Assembly (NCBI RefSeq): GCF_034347385.1 | Contig: NZ_CP133777.1 | Span: 2,232,001 to 2,296,000, forward strand | DNA length: 64,000 bases | Reading direction: 5' to 3' | DNA from: Actimicrobium sp. CCC2.4 | GTDB lineage: Bacteria; Pseudomonadota; Gammaproteobacteria; Burkholderiales; Burkholderiaceae_D | Part shown: positions 55,143 through 64,000 of the stretch, piece by piece | Layout of the letters: each line of letters starts with the position of its first letter | Position numbering within the stretch: the stretch's first letter is position 1 | The notes under the pieces: generated by a model | What the model saw: the letters and a program-made list of their open reading frames with translations, nothing else | Told to the model about the DNA's origin: nothing | The model's database searches: none | Made by a program: the position numbers and the translations under genes

Positions 55143-57569
55143 ATGCGCGCGGCCTTGCTCGGGTTTTCAGCGGGAGTCGGCGTGCTGCAATTGCAAGCGG
55201 CGCTGCTGCCGATGACGTGGGCGGCGGCATTGCTGGTGGCTGCGGTGGCGCTGCTCGTGGCGTTCAAGTCGATACCGCGCAGAGCAATACGACTTCCGCT
55301 GGTCGCCAGCATCGCCGCCGTACTCGGCTTTGCCTGGGCCACGCTATTTGCACAGTACTACTTGCAGCAGTCGCTGCCCGCCGCCCTCGAAGGTCGCGAC
55401 ATCACGGTCGTCGGCACGATCGACAGCTTACCGGCTAGTGCCGAACAGGGCGTGCGTTTCAACTTCGCCGTCGAGCGCGTGCTGCCGCTTGACGGCATCA
55501 CGCCGGTCCTGCCGCGCCGGTTGGCGCTGGCATGGTCATCCGGATTTTTCGGCCAGATCACGCAAACGGTCGGCGACGTGCAACCCGGCGAGCGCTGGCA
55601 ATTGACGGTGCGCCTGGCGCGTCCGCATGGCAATGCCAACCCGTTCGGATTCGATTATGAAGCCTGGCTGCTCGAACAAAATCTGCGCGCCACCGGCTAT
55701 GTCCGGCCCGATACCGGCGCCGCATTGAAGAACGTCCGGCTCGCGTCGTTTGTGCTCAGCCCCGGCAATCTGGTCGAACGCAGCCGCGCCTGGCTGCGCG
55801 CGCGCATCCTTGCCGCCTTGCCTGACAAACCCTACGCCGGCGTGCTGGTCGCGCTGGTGGTCGGTGACCAGCGTGGTGTCGCGCAAACCGATTGGAATAT
55901 CTTTACGCGCACCGGTATCGGCCATCTGATATCGATTTCAGGCTTGCACATCACGATGGTGGCCGGCTTGTTTGCGCTGCTCGGCAAGGCCTTGTGGCGA
56001 CGTTCGTTTTTCACTGATGCGGCCTTGCCGTTGCGGCTACCGGCGCAGCAATTCGGCGTACTGGTCGGTGTGGCGGTGGCGCTGCTGTACGTTTTACTGG
56101 CAGGTTTTGGCGTGCCGGCGCAACGCACCCTGTACATGCTGTCGGTGGTCGCATTGGCACTCTGGTGCGGGCGGCTCACGCGCGTCTCGTCGGTGCTGTG
56201 CATTGCGCTGGCGGTCGTGCTGCTGCTCGATCCGTGGGCCGTGCTGGCACCCGGATTCTGGCTGTCGTTCGGCGCGGTGGCAGTGATCCTGTACGCCTCG
56301 GTCGGCCGCATGCCGGCTGCGCCGCTGCCGCCGTCAAGCTCGCGCTGGCGGCGCTGGCGTGCCACGCTGGCACCGGCAAGCCGTACGCAATATGTCGTCT
56401 CGATCGGACTGGTGCCGCTGACCCTGCTGCTGTTCGGACAGGTCTCGCTGATCAGTCCGCTGGCCAATGCGGTGGCGATTCCACTGGTCAGTTTTGTGGT
56501 CACGCCGCTGGCCTTGCTCGGCAGTGTCGCGCCCGCGCCGCTCAATGGCTGGTTGCTGCTGGCGGGGCATGCCGGCATAGCCTGGCTCGCGCAAGCATTG
56601 GCGTGGTTGAGCGGTTTGTCATGGGCGGTCTGGTCCGCACCGATACCATCCTGGTGGGCCTTCGCCGCCGCGGCCATCGGCACCTTGTGGTGGCTGGCAC
56701 CGCGCGGCTGGCCGGTGCGCTGGGCCGGGCTGGCCGGCTGGTTGCCCTTGCTGGCGACGATGCCGACCCATCCGGCGGTGGGGCAATTCGATGTCATCGC
56801 CTTTGATGTCGGGCAGGGCATGGCCTTGCTGGTCGAAACCGCCGGCCACCGTTTGCTGTACGACACGGGGCCGGCCTATTCGCCCGATTCCGATGGTGCC
56901 AACCGCGTGCTGCTGCCCTACCTGAAAGCACGGGGCATCAACGCGCTTGATGCGGTCGTCATTTCGCACAGCGATAGCGATCACTCCGGCGGGGCGCTGT
57001 CCTTGCTGGCGGCGATGCCGGTCGGCTGGTTGTCGAGCTCGCTGCCGCCGGACCACCGCATCGTGCGCGCCGCGGCCGAACACCGGCGCTGCTTCGCCGG
57101 TCAGCAGTGGGATTGGGATGGCGTGCATTTCGAGATGCTGCATCCGACCACGGTCAGCTACACCAGCGACAAATGGAAACCCAATGCGCGCAGCTGCACC
57201 CTGAAAATTTCCGCCGGTGGCCTGTCCAACCTGCTGCCTGGTGATATCGAAGCCACCTCCGAAATCGAACTGGTCAACAGCATTCCCGCCCGATTGCGCA
57301 GCACCGTGCTGCTGGCACCGCATCACGGCAGCGGCACGTCGTCCACCGAGGGTTTTCTTGAGGCGGTCGCGCCATCGCTGGCGCTGTTCCAGGTCGGCTA
57401 CCGTAACCGTTACCGTCATCCGAAGCCGGAGGTCTATGAGCGCTACGCCGAACATGGCATCACGCGTCTGCGAACAGATAGTGCCGGAGCAATCACATTA
57501 CAATTCGCCCGAGATTTGACTTTCAGCACAGTGCGCCGCGACCATCCGCGATATTGGTATGACCGATAG
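55143..57569 (+). CDS. comEC: DNA internalisation protein ComEC/Rec2
   Basis: Inner-membrane channel that carries single-stranded DNA into the cell in natural transformation. 808 residues: N-terminal membrane helices and an OB-like domain (about 80-190), the Competence membrane core (about 215-500, with GIGHLISISGLHITMVAGL), and a C-terminal metallo-beta-lactamase-like domain with FDVGQGMALLVE, YDTGPAYSPDSDG and HSDSDHSGGALSLL. It starts six bases after tatD. Confidence 0.95.
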   Translation: MRAALLGFSAGVGVLQLQAALLPMTWAAALLVAAVALLVAFKSIPRRAIRLPLVASIAAVLGFAWATLFAQYYLQQSLPAALEGRDITVVGTIDSLPASAEQGVRFNFAVERVLPLDGITPVLPRRLALAWSSGFFGQITQTVGDVQPGERWQLTVRLARPHGNANPFGFDYEAWLLEQNLRATGYVRPDTGAALKNVRLASFVLSPGNLVERSRAWLRARILAALPDKPYAGVLVALVVGDQRGVAQTDWNIFTRTGIGHLISISGLHITMVAGLFALLGKALWRRSFFTDAALPLRLPAQQFGVLVGVAVALLYVLLAGFGVPAQRTLYMLSVVALALWCGRLTRVSSVLCIALAVVLLLDPWAVLAPGFWLSFGAVAVILYASVGRMPAAPLPPSSSRWRRWRATLAPASRTQYVVSIGLVPLTLLLFGQVSLISPLANAVAIPLVSFVVTPLALLGSVAPAPLNGWLLLAGHAGIAWLAQALAWLSGLSWAVWSAPIPSWWAFAAAAIGTLWWLAPRGWPVRWAGLAGWLPLLATMPTHPAVGQFDVIAFDVGQGMALLVETAGHRLLYDTGPAYSPDSDGANRVLLPYLKARGINALDAVVISHSDSDHSGGALSLLAAMPVGWLSSSLPPDHRIVRAAAEHRRCFAGQQWDWDGVHFEMLHPTTVSYTSDKWKPNARSCTLKISAGGLSNLLPGDIEATSEIELVNSIPARLRSTVLLAPHHGSGTSSTEGFLEAVAPSLALFQVGYRNRYRHPKPEVYERYAEHGITRLRTDSAGAITLQFARDLTFSTVRRDHPRYWYDR

Positions 57570-58386
57570 GAACCCACAGAAGATGACCAAACCCTTGCTG
57601 CATTTTGCCCATGCCAACAGCTATCCGGCCGATACCTACCGCGCTTTTTTTCGTGCGCTCGAGCCGCATTACGCAGTCAGTGCGCTATCGATGCACGCGC
57701 ACAATCCCGACTACCCGGTGCGCGATGGCTGGGATGCGTTGCGGCGCGAATTGCAGGACGAGCTGCTGCAGCGCTACGACCAGCCGGTGATCCTGGTCGG
57801 TCATTCGCTGGGCGGCATGCTGTGCATGATGGTGGCCAAGCAGCGGCCCGACCTGGTGCGCGCCGTCGTGATGCTGGACTCGCCGGTGGTGGCCGGCTGG
57901 CGTGCGCTGGCGCTGCGGGTCTCGAAGCTGACCGGACTCGACATGAAATTTTCGCCGGCGCGTTTTTCGCAGCGTCGCCGCAAGGTCTGGCCGGATCTCG
58001 AAGCGGCTTACGCACACTACGCCTCGAAGGCGATGTTCGCGATCTGGCCCGAAGAAGTCTTGCGCGATTACATCCAGTACGGCATGCAGCCGCACGAAGA
58101 CGGCGTCACGCTGCGCTTCACGCGCGAGATCGAAACGGCGGTCTATCGCGGCTTGCCGCATGACCTCGGGGCGCTGGCGCGCGGCACGTTTCCGGTGCCG
58201 ATCGGCTTTGTCGGCGGGGTCGATTCGATCGAATGCCAGCAAGCCGGGCTCGATGCGACACGGCGTCTGGTCGGTTCCCATTTTGCCCAGATCCCCGGCG
58301 GTCACCTGTTCCCGATGGCTTCACCCGAGGCCGCGGCCAGTGCCACTCATTCGATGATTACGTCCCTGCTCGGAGAAACCGCATGA
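57559..58386 (+). CDS. Alpha/beta hydrolase
   Basis: A 275-residue single-domain hydrolase. Oxyanion/first strand LLHFAHANSYPADTYRAFF, nucleophile elbow VILVGHSLGGMLCMMV with Ser, an acid in VGGVDSIE, and a late catalytic His in IPGGHLFPM. No signal peptide. The ATG at 57559 overlaps the comEC stop; an in-frame ATG at 57583 (MTKPLLHFAHA) may be the real start. Substrate unknown. Its TGA overlaps the next ATG. Confidence 0.85.
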   Translation: MTDRNPQKMTKPLLHFAHANSYPADTYRAFFRALEPHYAVSALSMHAHNPDYPVRDGWDALRRELQDELLQRYDQPVILVGHSLGGMLCMMVAKQRPDLVRAVVMLDSPVVAGWRALALRVSKLTGLDMKFSPARFSQRRRKVWPDLEAAYAHYASKAMFAIWPEEVLRDYIQYGMQPHEDGVTLRFTREIETAVYRGLPHDLGALARGTFPVPIGFVGGVDSIECQQAGLDATRRLVGSHFAQIPGGHLFPMASPEAAASATHSMITSLLGETA

Positions 58387-59297
58387 TCAAATTCCTCACG
58401 CTGATGCTGTGCGCGCTGGCGGGTACCGTCCACGCCGCCGACTTGCCCGATGTCGCACGGATGCGCGCTGAAGGCAGCGCCAGCGTCACACTCGAGATCG
58501 ATAACGACAGCCTGCTACTGAATCGGGATGACGGCTTCTACACCAGCGGCGCTCGCATCGGCCAGCGCATCGATCTGCGCAGTGCAGGCCGGCTCGATAG
58601 CATCGGCTGGCGCATCGGGCAGGACATGTACACCGCGTCCGACACGCGTTTGTCGCCGGCGCAGATCGGCCCGCCCGACCATCCGTATGCGGGCTGGCTG
58701 TTCGGCGGTGTCTACCGGCAGCAGGCGCTGGCCGATGGCACGCGCTGGAAGCTCGGCATCGACCTCGGTTGCCTCGGTCCCTGTGCCGGTGGCGAGTGGA
58801 CCCAGACCCATCTGCACCGGCTGATCGGCCAGCAACTACCGCAGGGCTGGGCCAAGCAGGTACGCAATGAATTCGGTGCCGTGCTGGCCGGCGAGCTCAC
58901 GCCGGTGCGCTGGCAACTCGGTAGCGCGGTCGATCTTGCGCCAACGCTGCAGGCGCGCTTCGGCAATATCTTCACCGATGCCAGCGCCAGCTTGCTGCTG
59001 CGCGCCGGGCAACTCAATGTGCTGCCGGACCAGCCGACGCTGCACGGATTTGCCCGAGCCGAGGCGCGCGCAATCGGCTATAACGCGACGCTGCAAGGCG
59101 GTTATTTTTCGACCGGTAATCCGCATACGGTCGATCCGAAGCGGCTGGTTGGCGAAGCCGAAATCGGCGCGGTCTGGCAGCGTTCGCCGTGGAGTATCAG
59201 CGCTTCGGTGGTCCGGCGCGGCAATGAAATCCGCGAACTGCCCAACAGCATCGGCACCCAGAACTTTGTGCGGCTGCTGTTTTCCTATGCGCTGTAA
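58383..59297 (+). CDS. LpxR-like outer-membrane lipid A 3'-O-deacylase family protein
   Basis: A 304-residue outer-membrane barrel candidate. Signal peptide about 1-19 (TVHAAD). The mature start TLEIDNDSLLLNRDDGFYTSGARIG carries the Asn41-Asp42 pair and Ser55 of the LpxR/DUF2219 family, and TQTHLHRLIGQQ supplies the His. PDHPYAGWLFGG and the final strand FVRLLFSYAL with terminal hydrophobic residue suit a beta-barrel. It would remove the 3' acyloxyacyl group from lipid A. Coupled by ATGA to the hydrolase gene. Confidence 0.85.
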   Translation: MIKFLTLMLCALAGTVHAADLPDVARMRAEGSASVTLEIDNDSLLLNRDDGFYTSGARIGQRIDLRSAGRLDSIGWRIGQDMYTASDTRLSPAQIGPPDHPYAGWLFGGVYRQQALADGTRWKLGIDLGCLGPCAGGEWTQTHLHRLIGQQLPQGWAKQVRNEFGAVLAGELTPVRWQLGSAVDLAPTLQARFGNIFTDASASLLLRAGQLNVLPDQPTLHGFARAEARAIGYNATLQGGYFSTGNPHTVDPKRLVGEAEIGAVWQRSPWSISASVVRRGNEIRELPNSIGTQNFVRLLFSYAL

Positions 59298-59350
59298 TCG
59301 GCTCTGCCGGCGGTGGCGATAATTTTCCCGGCATTAGTCCGGCCGGCTAA

Positions 59351-63253
<3,903 letters not shown>

Positions 63254-63262
63254 CCTCTGGCT

Positions 63263-63286
63263 GCACGGACCGATGCCGGTCCGTGC
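63263..63286 (+). other. Perfect 9-bp hairpin between eno and ftsB
   Basis: GCACGGACC/GGTCCGTGC with a six-base loop, ten bases after the eno stop. No T run, so a processing site or stabiliser more than a terminator. Confidence 0.45.
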
Positions 63287-63310
63287 GCGCCTGTTCACGT
63301 CCTCTTCCTC

Positions 63311-63658
63311 ATGCGCCTGATCCTGACTTGCCTCGCTGCCTTGCTGTTGCTGATCCAGTACCCGCTGTGGTTTGGCAAGGGGGGCTGGCTGCGCGTGGCC
63401 GAACTCGATCAGCAAGTCACAGCGGCTGTCAAGAAAACCGAAGACCTTAAAGCTCGTAACGCCAAGCTCGGCTCCGAAGTGCAGGACTTAAAAACCGGCA
63501 CTGGCGCGGTCGAGGAGCGCGCGCGCTACGAGCTCGGTATGGTCAAGGAAAACGAAGTGTTCGTCCAGGTGCTCCCGGCAGGAACGGCGGCACCCGAGCT
63601 GGCAGTCAAGCCGGTGCCTGCTGCGGAGCCCTTGCCGCCGGTGCGAAGTACGCCGTAG
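63311..63658 (+). CDS. ftsB: Cell division protein FtsB
   Basis: Small bitopic septal protein of the FtsQLB complex. 115 residues: short cytoplasmic start, transmembrane segment about 3-20 ([18 protein letters not shown]), FGKGGWLRV, a coiled coil about 30-70 ([20 protein letters not shown]), and the family [20 protein letters not shown] Pro/Ala-rich tail extends it slightly. Its place after eno is conserved. Confidence 0.95.
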   Translation: MRLILTCLAALLLLIQYPLWFGKGGWLRVAELDQQVTAAVKKTEDLKARNAKLGSEVQDLKTGTGAVEERARYELGMVKENEVFVQVLPAGTAAPELAVKPVPAAEPLPPVRSTP

Positions 63659-63673
63659 CATCTGGCCCGTAGG

Positions 63674-63698
63674 GTGGGCTCGATACAGCCGTGCCCAC
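63674..63698. repeat. REP-like hairpin
   Basis: GTGGGC/GCCCAC with a 13-base loop, preceded by GTAG; same type as the unit at 5099-5125. Lies between ftsB and a convergent response-regulator gene. Confidence 0.4.
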
Positions 63699-63702
63699 AC
63701 TG

Positions 63703-64000
63703 CTATTCTTTTCCGGCGATGCGGCTCGGGCGGCGAACGGCTAGTCTGGCGGCGGTGACCAGGTCGGCTGATTCAACCGGCTTGGCAAGGTGGATCAGGT
63801 AGCCGGCGTCGATGGCGCGGCGCTTGTCTTCCGGGCGGGCGAAGGCCGTCAGGGCAATCGCCGGCAGCGGACGCACCCCGGGGGGTTCCTGTTGTCGCGC
63901 CAGTTCGAGCAACTGGTAACCATCAATGTGCGGCATGCCGATGTCACTGATGAGCAAGTCGGGACGGTGTTCGCGGATCAGTGCCAGTGCTTCGGTAGCC
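63703..64000 (-). CDS. Response-regulator receiver domain, 3' part (cut by window edge)
   Basis: The C-terminal part of a receiver domain: ALALIREHRPDLLISDIGMP with the phospho-acceptor Asp, then ALTAFARPEDKRRAIDAGY with the conserved Thr, and LAKPVESADLV with the Lys. It ends soon after (PSRIAGKE), so the receiver is the last domain, either of a hybrid kinase or a stand-alone regulator. The start is beyond the window. Confidence 0.85.
   Translation of the reverse strand, partial: ATEALALIREHRPDLLISDIGMPHIDGYQLLELARQQEPPGVRPLPAIALTAFARPEDKRRAIDAGYLIHLAKPVESADLVTAARLAVRRPSRIAGKE

Overview
The window looks like chromosome of a betaproteobacterium of the order Burkholderiales, probably family Oxalobacteraceae. 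The grounds are high-GC codon use, a complete iscRSUA-hscBA-fdx-iscX operon, the prfB-lysS pair with a classic RF2 frameshift, single-copy lolC-lolD beside tatD and comEC, the pyrG-kdsA-eno-ftsB string, and a PEP-CTERM protein. I cannot fix the genus from sequence alone.

Layout. 1-2.0 kb: start of a biotin operon (bioA-bioF, reverse strand). 2.2-8.5 kb: a GAF-GAF-PAS-GGDEF-EAL cyclic-di-GMP protein, a PEP-CTERM exported protein, a small conserved gene, a GST and an M20 metallopeptidase, separated by hairpin-rich REP-like DNA. 8.6-13.6 kb: a light-sensing operon on the reverse strand, containing a small unknown ORF, a bacteriophytochrome histidine kinase, a 46-codon ORF and a receiver-PAS-kinase-receiver hybrid, with an ATGA overlap at every junction. 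13.7-26.1 kb: an accessory region ending at tRNA-Asn. It holds an RDF-like gene whose tail is built from an Rhs scrap and an IS5-family end, two AT-rich membrane-protein genes, a 1545-codon Rhs protein behind a TadE-OmpA fusion, two small exported proteins, and an excisionase-like gene overlapping a tyrosine recombinase.

26.2-44.2 kb is core genome: an aromatic/aspartate aminotransferase diverging from uvrB; a uracil-DNA-glycosylase-like gene just behind uvrB that lacks the usual catalytic Asp; the isc operon behind a near-consensus IscR box; a nitronate-monooxygenase-like gene converging on fabI; a universal stress protein; a glycine-zipper lipoprotein-like gene; prfB-lysS; and a membrane-tethered TAXI binding protein. 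44.4-46.7 kb carries an isolated 776-residue Ser/Gly/Asp-rich protein with a C-terminal lytic transglycosylase and no signal peptide. 47-64 kb returns to core genes: an RpfE-like gene coupled to recJ, katG, lolC-lolD-tatD-comEC-hydrolase-lpxR-like, then pyrG-kdsA-eno-ftsB, and a partial response regulator at the right edge.

Most unusual parts: the all-ATGA phytochrome operon with two uncharacterised small ORFs; the TadE-OmpA/Rhs/immunity unit with a predicted His-Cys toxin tip; the mosaic RDF/Rhs/IS gene; the effector-like transglycosylase; and the altered UDG. All functional calls come from motif reading and remembered family knowledge. No database search was run.
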